NCBI RefSeq assembly: GCF_014898815.1
Contig: NW_026515413.1
Coordinates: 1 to 64,000 of the forward strand
From: Panonychus citri
Taxonomy: Eukaryota; Arthropoda; Arachnida; Trombidiformes; Tetranychidae
DNA: 64,000 bases
Direction: 5' to 3'
Part shown: one piece after another, positions 24,431 to 36,169 of the stretch
Layout of the letters: the number at the start of each line of letters is the position of its first letter
Position numbering within the stretch: position 1 is the first letter of the stretch
The notes under the pieces: model-generated
The model's database searches: none
What the model was told of the DNA's origin: nothing
The model's input: the letters and a program-made list of their open reading frames with translations, nothing else
Program-made: the position numbers and the translations under genes

Positions 24431-25965
24431 TTAATGCGTAGTCAATGCGAGAATTTCACTTTGATTCTTGAAAATGTGCATATTTGATTCTATTTCTTCA
24501 ATTGCTTTTTCAAATGAATTAGATTTTTTCAGATTATTTGAAATGGTTGTTAATTGATTATGTAAAGCATCATCATCCAAAAGTGTTACAATTGCTCTTC
24601 GAAGATCATCTGGTTTAACTTGATAGGGACGAAGCGCTAAACCAAGTCGCCTGTCTACAATTCGAGCTGCATTATCAAACTGATCTCCAAATAACGGTAA
24701 AAGTAACATTTTCTTACCAAAATAAAGACATTCAATTAGTGTATTGTTACCACCATGGAATATGACTAAATCAACCAGAGGAAGAATTTTCAATTGATTC
24801 ACATATCCAGATCCAATTGCATTGGGAGGTAAATTAATCTTATCACCATTTGGACCTTTCGAGACGATATATTGATAGGGTGTGTCCTTGAGGATTTTGA
24901 GTATTATGTCCATTAGAACGATATCAGCTGATCCCATGGTACCAAGAGTAAAGTAAATTTTGGGCGATTGTGGTTTTAAGGCTGTTAAATCTAAGCCAAG
25001 TGGATCAGGATCAGCTGAAAATGGTCGGATACAATGGTCAATTCGAGACCATCTTCTCAACGGGAAACCCGGTATTTCACAATAATCTAAAGCCAATGGA
25101 TAAATGTAGATATTATGATAAGGTGATGCAACCCATAATCTATTGGGGGGTAACTTTAATCCTCTCTCAGCTGCATATGTGTGTAACTTGTGACAAGGTC
25201 CAGAAAGGGCTACTCTAAATCTCCTCTTGAAATCATTCCAATTACAATTACTATCAGTTATTGAATAGCCTGAGTAAAAGGGTGGACCATCAATCAGTTG
25301 ATAGATACTCAATGGATTAGCAGAGACAACACAAATCCATGGGATGTTTGCTAAAACGATCGCTGGAACTGCCACATAATAATCGGCAAACATTAAATCA
25401 GGTTTCACCTCTCTAATTATCTTCTCCAATTGATCATTAACATCAATCACTGTGTTCACAAAGTCATCATGAAATACACCCTGAAGCCAAGCCTGTTCAA
25501 TTGGAGTCTTATGGAAATGAACAGCATTTCTGGCCATTGTTTTACTCCATCGTTCCTGTGGATCTTCATATTCATCAAAAGCGGGATTTATAATATAATG
25601 TATCTTAAATGGACTCGCGGCAACGTATTTGGCAAAAGATTTTGAGACCACAAAGGTAATATCATGATGTCGCTTGAGAAACCGATAGGCCAAACCAATC
25701 ATGGTCAGTACATGACCAGTACTGTAAGAGAGGGAAAGAGAGACAAAAAGTTATTGAAGGTGAAAAAGGTCAAGGTGTAAAGTAAAAAAAAAGTCGATTA
25801 CCCTTCCATTGGCATGAACATCATTTTGTACCGTTTCCTGGGCTCACTTGTTGATTGACTTGTTGATTGACTTGTTGATTGACTTTTAGATTGACTTGTA
25901 GATCGACTTGTAGATGGACCTGTAAATGGACCTGTAGATTTACTTGTAGATGGAATGGGTTCCAT
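24431..25965 (-). CDS. UGT: UDP-glycosyltransferase, bacterial MGT-like (tetranychid HGT type)
   Basis: Transfers a sugar from a UDP-sugar to small lipophilic acceptors, a phase II detoxification step. Exons: 25802-25965 (54 codons plus 2 bases; ATG at 25965; donor GTAATC) and 24431-25721 (acceptor TTACAG). The join recreates the N-terminal motif PMEGTGHVLTMIGLA with the expected catalytic His at residue 58. Total 484 aa. The C-terminal half has GTMGS (about 315-319), HGGNNT (377-382) and GDQFDNAAR (400-408), the nucleotide-sugar signature of macrolide-glycosyltransferase-like enzymes. There is no signal peptide and no C-terminal membrane anchor, unlike animal ER UGTs, so it is probably cytosolic. 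Odd feature: residues about 6-40 are a Ser/Thr/Gln-rich stretch coded by a 12-base tandem repeat, ahead of the normal start region (MMFMPMEG). Translation could instead begin at M48. Tetranychid UGTs of this kind are known to derive from bacteria; the intron was gained afterwards. Confidence 0.93.
25845..25950 (-). repeat. 12-base minisatellite inside UGT exon 1
   Basis: Imperfect tandem copies of TTGATTGACTTG (plus strand) code for repeated S-T-S-Q and related units in the UGT N terminus. The copies vary (GATCGACTTGTA, GATGGACCTGTA), so the array is not freshly expanded. Confidence 0.8.
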
Positions 25966-26944
25966 TGTTTTCCTTAATCACTTGACGACAATTAAATAAC
26001 AATTAAACATAAAAGATTTTTGTTAAAATATTGATTGATGTTGATTTAATTACTCTGTTGATCTTCAAGAGATACAAATAAAAAATAAACTTTTCTCTGA
26101 GTTTTTCTGAAAATCTCATCAACACTTTGAAGTCGTTTCACTTAATCTCTTTATTTATGTTTCCTCGTCAGATTAAAACAATTAAAATTCACTTTTAAAC
26201 CTAATTGGTTTGTTCTTTTGTGATTGAATACAATTAAAACCAATCAGTGTAATAGTTAAGAAAAGAGGAAATCAATCATGAAACATTTGATTAAAGGCTA
26301 TTACCCTTGAGAGGTAACTAATCACCTCTCATAATGTATTAAAAGATAATCTCTCTTTGTTAATCTGTTTCGCAATTTTCATCTCTCTTTCTCTCTCTCT
26401 CTCAATTTCCACTGTCGAATTGATTTATCTAACAATGATAGATAGTAGTGTTCTTCCTTATTCTCACATTGGAAGGTGAGAAAGTTACAATTTACTAATT
26501 GTTAGCAATCAAAGTAACAAATCAAACATTTAAGCGAACTCCAAGTTTTGAAATCGAATCGTTCAAACTATTATAATCATATGCTCGAGTACAGATAGAA
26601 ATGTATTCAACGAGAAGAGATATGAAGGAATAATTAATTTCTTTATTAACAATCAAACAACCTAACGACTCTTGGTGATAATTAATTAATGGTAAAAAGC
26701 TATTAATCAACTAATCATTAGATTTAACTAATGATTGATTTTTGAAAGTTGTTGTTAAAAGTTTTCCATTCAACTAATATTGTTTATTGAAATTGATCAT
26801 AAATTAAGGTGATTATCATTAATATGCTCTCGTAGTTAATTAATTTTGAAGCTCCTTAATCACTGTGACTAAGCAGATTAACTTAATTTTTAATTTTTCG
26901 TTTAATTAAACACAAAAAAAGTGCCGTTAAAAGAGTTGAAAACT

Positions 26945-26969
26945 CGACAATAGATGGAGCCACTAAAGA
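26945..26969. promoter_or_regulatory. Shared upstream element, copy at the UGT
   Basis: CGACAATAGATGGAGCCACT followed by AAAGA, about 0.98 kb upstream of the UGT start. Flanking GAGTTGAA is also shared with the SLC46 copies. A shorter match (TCGACAATAGATGG) occurs at 31041-31054. Confidence 0.35.
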
Positions 26970-29900
26970 ACAAAAAACTTTTCAACTTTTAATTTAACAT
27001 CTAAAGCTAAATGATTTAATTAATTGTTTGCTTAATGGTTGAAAATAAATTGATTGATTGTTGATTAATTGATGAAGATAAAGGATCAAAGAGTATGGAA
27101 AACCTTGAACAGGATTTGAATTTGAATTTCTATTTATAATCTAATCAAATTGAAGTTTTTCTTTCACGCTTAATTGTGATCAGACTATTTGATTGTTGTA
27201 AATTTATCATTGGATTGTAATTACTAATAAAGCTGAATAAATTTAATCACTCAATTGGTATTTAACTGGCTATATAGTTGATTGGAAAAGTGAAACAATT
27301 AAGATTTTTTTTGATATTGAAAGTGATTGTAATTGGTTTTTAATCACAATTTGATTTGATTCGTAATTAGCAAGGCTTTTCAAATGAATGCTTAATTACT
27401 GTTAACAGAAATTGAATCAACTCTGTAATAATAATAATGATTTTAATTGTTTCACTCAACTAATAATTGAGTAAACTGAAATGAAATTGTTAACAATTTA
27501 CAAATATTAGACAAACAATCAAATGTTGTATTAATATGAATCAAGAAATTTGCTAATTATTCATCTGGCTTAATAATCATGTTTATAAATTTTAAATTGT
27601 TACACAATTAAAGACAATATTAACCACTGTTCATAGTAACAATTTAATCAAAATGATGTATTGATACACAAAGATGACTGTTGATTGTCACAATTAAGAT
27701 AAATTAAGATGAAAAAAGAGGACAAATTCATCATCTTATTTAAATGTAAAGTTAATTATAAATCAACTAATTCATTGATAATCTTTCATCGTCATCATTA
27801 CAATCAACTGAATTGAAACCATATGGAAAAATGAATCAACAATTTATCATAATCATCATCAATTAATCAAGTAACAATCAACACAGATTAACCATTGAGA
27901 GTAAATATGAAAAAGTCAAACAATCAACAATAATCATCGAGTAGTTTTCATTTTGTTAATCTCAATTTAAATGTAATAATTAAATGAAGGTTAACAATTA
28001 ACAAGAGAAATGATTAATCAAATGAGAAAAGGAGTTAATATAAAATGAATTAGATTAATTAGTCTAATTGCTTGGGTCTCAATTGATTATCATAATCAAG
28101 AAAAGGCTCTTGTATTGAGATAATTGTTAACAATTAGTTTTAAGATGATCACTAGATAACAATTAATTGTCATCGTGATTAAATGAAAACGGAAATAAAT
28201 TGTCACGTTAATCTGATGGACTTAGATGATTAGTTGGATTGACAGATAATTAAATTAACATACAAAGAGATTGATTATTAAAATTATTATCATTTGAATG
28301 GGTCATTATTATTGTTAATTTAAATTGTATGTTCGTGATAATTAATGATGATGATGATGTGATAAAGTTGGAGGACAAATGGTTTGTTAATTGTAGTTGT
28401 TAATTCAAATTAAATAGGGTTGATTGTTGATTCCTGGTTAAGCCTTGAGAATTGAAATCAATAGCACAATTAGAGTAACACTTTTAAATTGTGAGCCTGA
28501 ATTGAATTGAATAGTAATAAACAGTAATATGACAATTTAGTTGATCAATGATTAAATTTGTTTCTCGCTGTTTACAAAATTGTTACAATCAGTGATGTTT
28601 GATTGTTGTTATTAGTTAATTCATTACTAGTTATGAATTATAGTCTAACTGTTAGAAAAAGATAAACTAATTTAACCCAATTATTCAAGGATTATAATTA
28701 AATATGATTGTTGTATAACAATAATCATATTCTTCATCATTATGATTACGATTGTAATCATTTGAAGAAATCAATCAAATTGTAAACACTTCCATCCGAT
28801 TTGAGTTAATTGTTACACTTTTTTTTTCGTACTAATTCATCACCTTGTTTCTAATTAAATCAATCAATCACCAATTAACAAGATAGTAAACCATTAGTCT
28901 GGTATTTTTTTAGGTTTAAATTGTTAATTTCTGGTTCAATGAATGATAATAATAAACAGAAATCAATTGATAGCACTTCCTTGATCAATGTGATAGTGAT
29001 AATTATCGATTAACAATGAAGATAATAAAAATAATCCATTAAAACAAAAGGTTATCCAATTAAGATCCAAGAGATGGTTAATTAATGGTTATTAATTGAT
29101 ATTGGCCAGAAAATTTGATTCACCTTTTGAGTTCAAGTCAATCAATCAACTTTGTCTTCATGTTGATTGTTTAGGTTTAAGTAAATTAAAAAATATCAAT
29201 CATTTTTTCATCATTACATGAATAGATGTTGATTGTTGATATTTAATTTCACTTTTTTCTCTCTCTCTCTTCATTAATGATGATCTCATCTGATTGATGT
29301 AACCAGTTAGATGATTGAATTGATAGGCTGATAAATGTTTCGATCAATAACAATATACAAACAGGCATCAGGAATTATTTTTAATTGTGGAAGGTCACCT
29401 TAAGAGAAATAGAAAAGAGAGAGAGAGAAACAATTAATTAAACAATGTAAAAGTCCAAAAACGGATCAAAAGCAAGGTTAATTGTCGTATTAATTGATTA
29501 TATTAATTGTGATGATTAGACTGATTACTACGATTGTATATCTAAACATCAAGAATAAAACATATTAAAACCTCTTGAGAGTCTGATTTTTAGATAAACA
29601 TTAATAGTTAACCTGTTTTCATTTAGTTAATCAACACTCAGTATCAGATATTAATTGTTACCAGCAAAGTTAAGACAATTAAAAACCAAGAATAGGGATC
29701 ATTTATACCAGAGAAAACAACTTGAAAATCACCTAACTAGACTCAACCTGTAATCAGAAAAAAAGAAAGATAATCCAATTAGCTGTTAGAACAATTAATG
29801 TTTGATTGTAACGATTATTTAATCAATCAATTAAACTACCAGAGAAAAATTGAATGGCCAAAATTATCAATTTTTGATCTTCCTATTCAATAATCTATTG

Positions 29901-32900
29901 ATCACGGCCAACAAATGAAGCAGAGTGAATTTTTTTTAAAGGATTTACCAAGACCTTGAGTAGTTTTGTTGAGAGTAAATGTCATAATTAAATTGTACTG
30001 ATTAAGAAGAAAAAGGTTTACCTTGTTGGAATTAACGACTTTCTTTCATATAATGAGCCCTCTTCGTCTTCATGGTTGTCATCAAATCGTTGATTACCCG
30101 TTTTTACATTAATGTAAATTAATGCTGAATTATTATTATTGTAATGAGTGAATAAATCTTTCGGCGACTTTGTGAATTAACATTAAAATCTCTCTGTGTG
30201 TATAAATATCAATATGTTTCTTTGATTTTCCTTTTGATCAGGAATTAATCAATTAACATCCTGATTCCTTAAGATTAAATTAATGCTGATTCCAAGGTAT
30301 GATTAAGTAAATAAATCCATGAGATTATCCTTTGAGCTTGGAAAAAAAGATAAGAGAAAGAAAAAAAAGGAAAGTCAGTAAACATTGTTAGAATCTCGTA
30401 AAGATACAATTTTGAAACATATAGAGACAAAATCCAATAAATTACGATTAAACTAATCAACCAATTCTACTGGAAATCAGATAATTACCATGATGACTAA
30501 ATGAATGTAAAGATATTCTTACCTCCATAACAATTAATACCTACGAGATATAAACAGTAGCCTTCTTACCAAAATGAGAGTCAATTTTAAATTTAACTTG
30601 TTACAAGTAACCAAACAACAGGAAATCAAGTGTCCAAAAATAAGCATATTGTCATCATGTTGAGAAATAATAGAATTGTAAACAATTAGAAGAAGAAAAA
30701 TAACAGAAAATAATAGAATTTCAGAGAAAAAGAGAAAAAAAAACTCGTATTAAAAAAGGTAAACACCAAAGAAGAGGGAAAAATATTGAATTGGATAAGG
30801 AGAAAGTGGAAGAAAAATCAAGTCAAGGGAAAAGTAGAAAATGAAAGAGTTAAAAAGAAAACCAGTTAACGCGAATTAGAAAAGAAATAAATGATAACAT
30901 GGATAATGTAAGTTACTAGTACACCGAGAAGAAAAGAAAAGTGAAAATTAAAAGAAATTAATTAATAAACAGAGAGAAAAACAATTAATTAACTAATCCA
31001 ATTAAAGGAAAAGAACAAAAGGATTAATTAGGGAATGGAATCGACAATAGATGGTGTTGGTGTAGAAAAGAATTAAAATTTGAATAAAAGAAAGAGAAAA
31101 ATAAATGGCGGCCTAATTAAAATCTTTTCTGCCCTTCATGTTGATCTTTCCAAATTTTGATCGCCATCGTTAGAGAAAAATTGTTATTTCATCTTCTTCT
31201 TTTTTCTCTCTCCGTGGGTAGTAAACAACTTTAGAATATACTGTCTTATTCCATCAACATAATCTTCTTCATCGTTTCTTACTTTTCTCTCTCTCCACCA
31301 TCATCTTCATCTTCATCTTCATCTTTTTCATCATCATCATCATCTTTCACTCTCCCGGCTGGTTGGGCGTATGTACATGTTACCCATAAAAATCCATCTC
31401 TCTCTCTCTCTCTCTCTAACTAAATCACTTGCAACCGGGTTAAATATAGCCTCAGGTAAATATCTTCTTGTCTCATCTTCATCTTTCCCTCTCCCTCAAT
31501 CTCTTTTCATCATCATTCTTTCAACTAGTTACATGACCATTGACCTGAGAACCTTTCATCTTCATCTTCATCTTCTTCTTTTGCTTCCATCTTACACAAT
31601 CTCTTATATTCTATAAGCATTTTAGAATTTAGGGTTTTGTTGTTTACTTGAATTACCATTTATTTACTATTAATATTTTATTTCTTCTTTCATTTCGTTG
31701 ATTTAGTTAATTGTTTTTCTCTTCTTCTTCTTCTTCTCCCTCAATAATTACTATATATTAATTACAGAAAAACACAATGTTCTTTTATCATTGTTCCATT
31801 AAACGAGCAATCAACTAATCTGTTACTCTTCATTTACAATTAACTTTTCCTCTGGTAATTTTCACTTGTATGGAAATACAAGCACATTGAAGCCTCTAAT
31901 TTAGTCTGGAACAAAATTCAATTAACTTCAATCAAAGCAGTTAATTAATTTACAAATTTGATTAAGATTTATTTTTAATTCTTGGTTAAAGGTTTGATAT
32001 GTTTAACTTATACTTTTTTTTACCTTGAATCAATTTACCTGATTTAGTTTGATAAAACTAATTCACATTTCAATCAATCAAAAATTCATTTAAATGTACG
32101 TTTGGATCAATTTTGATTGTTATTGGAAATAAATTGTTGATAAATTGTTAGATAAATTGTTTACTTTTTACCAAATTACTATAACAGATGATTGCTAATT
32201 TTTTTCATCTTTTTTTTTCAGGATAATTGTTCCCATTCAATTAATTGATCAACAACAACAACAACAATAACCAGAAAATCAAGTAAACCAAGAAATTGTA
32301 TTTTCTGTTAATCAACTTACCTTAAGCCCTTTCAGGTCAGGGTTTAGGACGAAAGGAAAAGAGAAGGTTAAATGATGAGGATTGAATTCAGGCTGATTTT
32401 AATCATTTCAAGTAATTAACTGATGAATAGCGATTTAACCATGAAAATTTAAAGAAGATACAAAAAGTAAGACTCGTGAACTAATCTCCATCTTCATCAT
32501 CAACCTAATCATTTGCCCAGTGAAAAAAATGGTAAATGTTGTTTCCCATTGACTGAGACTGGAAAAACTTGTTGCTTCATGTTTTCCCATTCAAGAACAT
32601 GATGATAAATGATGCTTGAAACTATTACCATCATAATCATGATGATGATGATCATCATCAAGAATCAACAAAGTAATTCAATGTCCCATCTTAAAGTAGA
32701 ATTGAATTTGAGTTGAAAACAATTTAAAAAAGAAATCAAAATTAAATCAACAATCTCATCAGTTGATCTGATAAATTATTTGTTTTAATGTAAATTAAAA
32801 CCAACAATTAACCAGAATGAACCAGATGAGAGTCACAATTATGATGAAATTAATTGTCAAATTGAATTAATGACGATTTATTTTTCAGATGATTATAATT

Positions 32901-33004
32901 AATTATGGTAATGATTGGTAACAGATTAATAATTGATAACAAGTGAATTATTTTCATTTAACTTTAGGCCTGAAAATCTCAGGCAGAGTCCAAATGAATA
33001 TAAA

Positions 33005-33400
33005 TCAAAATGGCGAATAAGTTTTCTTGAGTTAAAAGGCTAAAGAGAGAGAGAATGATGATAATTACGAAGAACCGCTTTTCATCATCATCATCATCTT
33101 CATCTTTTCCATATGATGAAAAGAGAGAGAGAGAGAACAAGAAATCCTTTGTAAAGAAATTGAGAGAGAGAGAGTAACATAAGCGAACTTATTACTTAAT
33201 CAAATAGAAAGAAAAAAATAAAAGTTAAACGTTGGAACGTCGGGAGGGGGAGGCTGAGAGAGAGAGAGAGAGAGAGAGAGAAGATGGAAGATGGAAGATA
33301 AAAGGGGGAAACGGGGAAAAAATGAAAGACTGAAAAAGAAAGAGGAAGATAGAGAGAAGAGGGAGAAAAGGGAGACGAGAGATTTTGTTGTGTAACGTTA
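33005..33400 (+). promoter_or_regulatory. Putative innexin A promoter region
   Basis: Two short blocks here recur in the same order upstream of innexin B. CAAAATGGCGA at about 33007-33017 contains GCCATTTT on the other strand, a YY1/pho-like core. GTTGTGTAACGTT lies at 33387-33399. In innexin B the second block lies about 240 bases before the start codon; here it is 1.64 kb away. A 5' UTR intron of about 1.5 kb in innexin A would explain this. Inference from paralogue comparison. Confidence 0.4.
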
Positions 33401-35038
33401 ATTCAATCGTCTCTTAGTTTAACATGTTACATGTTTGGTAGCCTTTTTTTTCAGTGTTTGTGTTACTTTCTCTGGACTTAATCGACAATTTAAATTATGG
33501 TAAATTTTTAATTTTCTTAATTCTATTTGAATGTGTCACTTAACATTTAGATTATAATTCATTTGGATTAATTAATTTCCATATATTTCTGGTTAATCAT
33601 CATCATAATTTTCTTTCGTTTCTCTCTTTCTGATTGTGTGTGTTTTCCCTATAAACTCTGAATTATTGTTCTCTCTTGTTAATCTCTTTTTCCATTTGTG
33701 ATTTAATTTGTTTCTCTTTATTTGGTTTTGTTGATCATATTTTTTTCTTCTCTTTTTTTGTCTACACTAAATTAGATTGTTAATTATTAAATTAAACTCA
33801 TTGATTGGTGGAGGTGGTGATCAGTTAATTTGCATGGTAAATATAATTCTCTTTGTTTCTCCAATTCTATTTGTGTACCTTGATCATGTTCTTCACCTAA
33901 CAACAAATAGAATTTTTTACATTTCCTGTGTTTTCATCTCCATTTTTATTTCTCTCTCTGTCTCTCTCTCTCTCTTTCGATGATATTTGCTCGGATTAAT
34001 TTCTTTTGATACCCAATGATTAATTTGTGCTAATCATTTGTACTTTTTGATGGTTATGATGATGATGAATTATTGACTTAATCAGTGTCAGTTATAATTA
34101 ACCTTGAGATGTTTAACTTGTTGAGAAAAGTAGCAAATTACTAATCATTTTTTTTTATCTTATTTCTTTTCCTTTATATTTCTCTTTCTCCATCAATTTC
34201 TATATATTTTCTGCTTATCATCATCTTCTTTATTACCTTCACCATCTTCTTCACCATCATCGTCACCGTTTATTTTATCAACTCTAATCTCCAACATAAT
34301 CAACAATTCGTTTTTCCATAAAACCGCAAAACTGTTTTTATTGTTACAATTTTCACCTTTAAAATTTGGATTATCTAGTGATCAGAATAAATCAACCAGT
34401 GCCTTAAATTGAAAAGTGATACAATTATTATTTTCACCTAAATTGCCTTGGGACCAATTAACTGAACCTGCTCATAGTTTTGGATTAATTTACAAGAAGA
34501 AATTTCTATCACACAATTAACTCTAAACAATTGGATTCAAATTTAAATTTAAATCAAAAGTTGGAAAACTTAAATTGTGATTTAAACAGTTCTACACGCA
34601 CAGATTATCACTTACACTGCCTTAAATCCTTTTACATCATATTAATCTGCTGATTAATCACCACAAAAGAGAAAAAGCAATTCAAAAGACTGAGAGAACT
34701 AAGTCAAGATCAACATTTTGAATAATTGTCCTCAAACCATCATCATAATCATCGTTTTGGCAAGATCGTTATCAAGTCAATATCAACTCAATTGGAAAGT
34801 AGAAGCTTTTGTTTATTTTATATCGTAATAATAACAAAAACAAGGAAAGAATAAACAATCAACGGAAATCATTCTAACAATTTAACAGGAACAAGAGACA
34901 ATTAACATTCAATCTACAATCTCAACGAGCTTAAACAATCCCCTGCAACTTTCATAAAGACAAGGAACATTATTATTGTTGTTATTTCACAACAATTTCA
35001 TAGATTTTAAACACAGGGTATAATCTAATTGGACGAAA

Positions 35039-36169
35039 ATGGTGTTCGATCTTTTTGGTTCACTTCGAAGTATAACAAAATTAGATCAAGTTTGCATTGA
35101 TAATAATGCTTTTCGATTACATTATAAGGCAACGGTTATCCTTTTAGTTGCTTCCAGTATTCTGGTTACTGGTAGACAATATTTCGGTGATCCCATAGAC
35201 TGTATTCAGAGGGATGATATTCCTCAGAATGTGATGGATACTTTTTGTTGGATCCATTCAACATTTACCTTGCCCAATGCGCTCTCCAAACAGGTTGGTG
35301 TTGATGTAATTGCTCCAGGAGTGGATAATTATAAGCCCGGAGAGAAAAAGGTGTACCATAAGTACTACCAATGGGTTTGTTTTGTTCTCTTCATCCAAGC
35401 CATGTTCTTCTATGTACCTCGATACCTGTGGAAAATTTGGGAAGGTGGTAGATTAAGATCACTTGTTCTTGGATTAAATAATCCAATTCTTGGTTCAGGT
35501 GAACGATCGGAACAAATTGCTCTTCTAACCCACTACCTGAAGACCAATTTAAGATACCATGATTCTTATTTTTACTATTTTGTCTTTTGTGAGATACTCA
35601 ATTTTCTCAATGTTATCTTCCAAATGTACCTTGTCGATGCTTTTCTTGGTGGTGCCTTTTCGACTTATGGCCTTGAAGTCCTTCGATACAGTGAAATGGA
35701 CCCAGAAGAACGAATTGATCCAATGGTTAAAGTTTTCCCTCGAGTAACTAAATGTACTTTCCATCGATACGGTTCATCAGGAGATGTACAGAAACACGAT
35801 TCTCTCTGTATTCTTCCCTTGAATATCATCAATGAAAAGATTTACATTTTCCTTTGGTTCTGGTTTGTCATCTTAGCTGTTGTCTCTGGATGGGTTATCA
35901 TTGAGAGAATGATAATCATATTTTTCCCTCATTTCCGTTATCTTTACCTGCGATCTGCTGCAAGAATCGCGGATCGAAATCATCTTCGGGAAGTTCTAGA
36001 TCACGCTCGAATCGGTGATTGGTTTATTCTTCATCTATTGGCCAAGAATCTTGACTCACTCCACTTCAGGGAATTGGTTAAAGAATTGAGATCTTCACTT
36101 TCAGAAGAAGGTGAAAAATTCCGTCCCAGAGACACAAGCGAAACTGGATTCAGCTCTAAACTGGCCTAA
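35039..36169 (+). CDS. inx2-like: Innexin, inx2-like, copy A
   Basis: Gap-junction channel subunit in the plasma membrane. Single exon, 376 aa. It has the four-span innexin layout: TM1 about 29-45, TM2 about 108-128, TM3 about 178-200, TM4 about 268-290. The invertebrate gap-junction signature YYQWV is at 109-113. Paired extracellular-loop cysteines are C55 and C70 in loop 1 and C239 and C257 in loop 2. The opening MVFDLFGS..KLDQVCIDNNAFRLHYKATV and the loop-2 region closely match arthropod innexin-2. An intronless coding region suggests either an old retrocopy or simple intron loss; the paralogue at 61733-62857 is also intronless. The two proteins agree at about nine residues in ten by eye. 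It forms the outer edge of the left arm of the inverted duplication. Confidence 0.97.
   Translation: MVFDLFGSLRSITKLDQVCIDNNAFRLHYKATVILLVASSILVTGRQYFGDPIDCIQRDDIPQNVMDTFCWIHSTFTLPNALSKQVGVDVIAPGVDNYKPGEKKVYHKYYQWVCFVLFIQAMFFYVPRYLWKIWEGGRLRSLVLGLNNPILGSGERSEQIALLTHYLKTNLRYHDSYFYYFVFCEILNFLNVIFQMYLVDAFLGGAFSTYGLEVLRYSEMDPEERIDPMVKVFPRVTKCTFHRYGSSGDVQKHDSLCILPLNIINEKIYIFLWFWFVILAVVSGWVIIERMIIIFFPHFRYLYLRSAARIADRNHLREVLDHARIGDWFILHLLAKNLDSLHFRELVKELRSSLSEEGEKFRPRDTSETGFSSKLA

Larger units (their letters stand above)
21690..24819. repeat. Tandem segmental duplication, unit B
   Basis: Right unit of the direct duplication. It carries SLC46 copy B and the 3' part of the intact UGT. Marker pairs: the transporter stop codons at 18700 and 21824, the exon-intron borders of all three exons, the block beginning GAGCAATAATAAGAAAGG at about 21128 and 24131, and the UGT TTACAATTGCTCTTC block at 21456 and 24586. 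Confidence 0.85.
25966..34950. other. Long AT-rich intergenic region
   Basis: From the UGT start to the innexin A start I find no gene. Contents: TTAACAATTA-rich sequence to about 31 kb; a CT/ATC-rich stretch at 31190-31610 with only low-complexity open frames; ATC repeats near 32640-32660 and 33085-33100; (GA)n at 33258-33282. The last 2 kb probably carries innexin A promoter and 5' UTR sequence (see 33005-33400). Confidence 0.7.

Noticed and set aside
386..25965. HR96-like receptor and UGT as one detoxification operon-like unit
   Set aside because: They are over 20 kb apart with a gene desert between them; proximity alone does not support co-regulation.
31371..31616. 81-codon plus-strand frame
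   Set aside because: Ser/Leu repeats from CT and TTCATC tracts; no signature.
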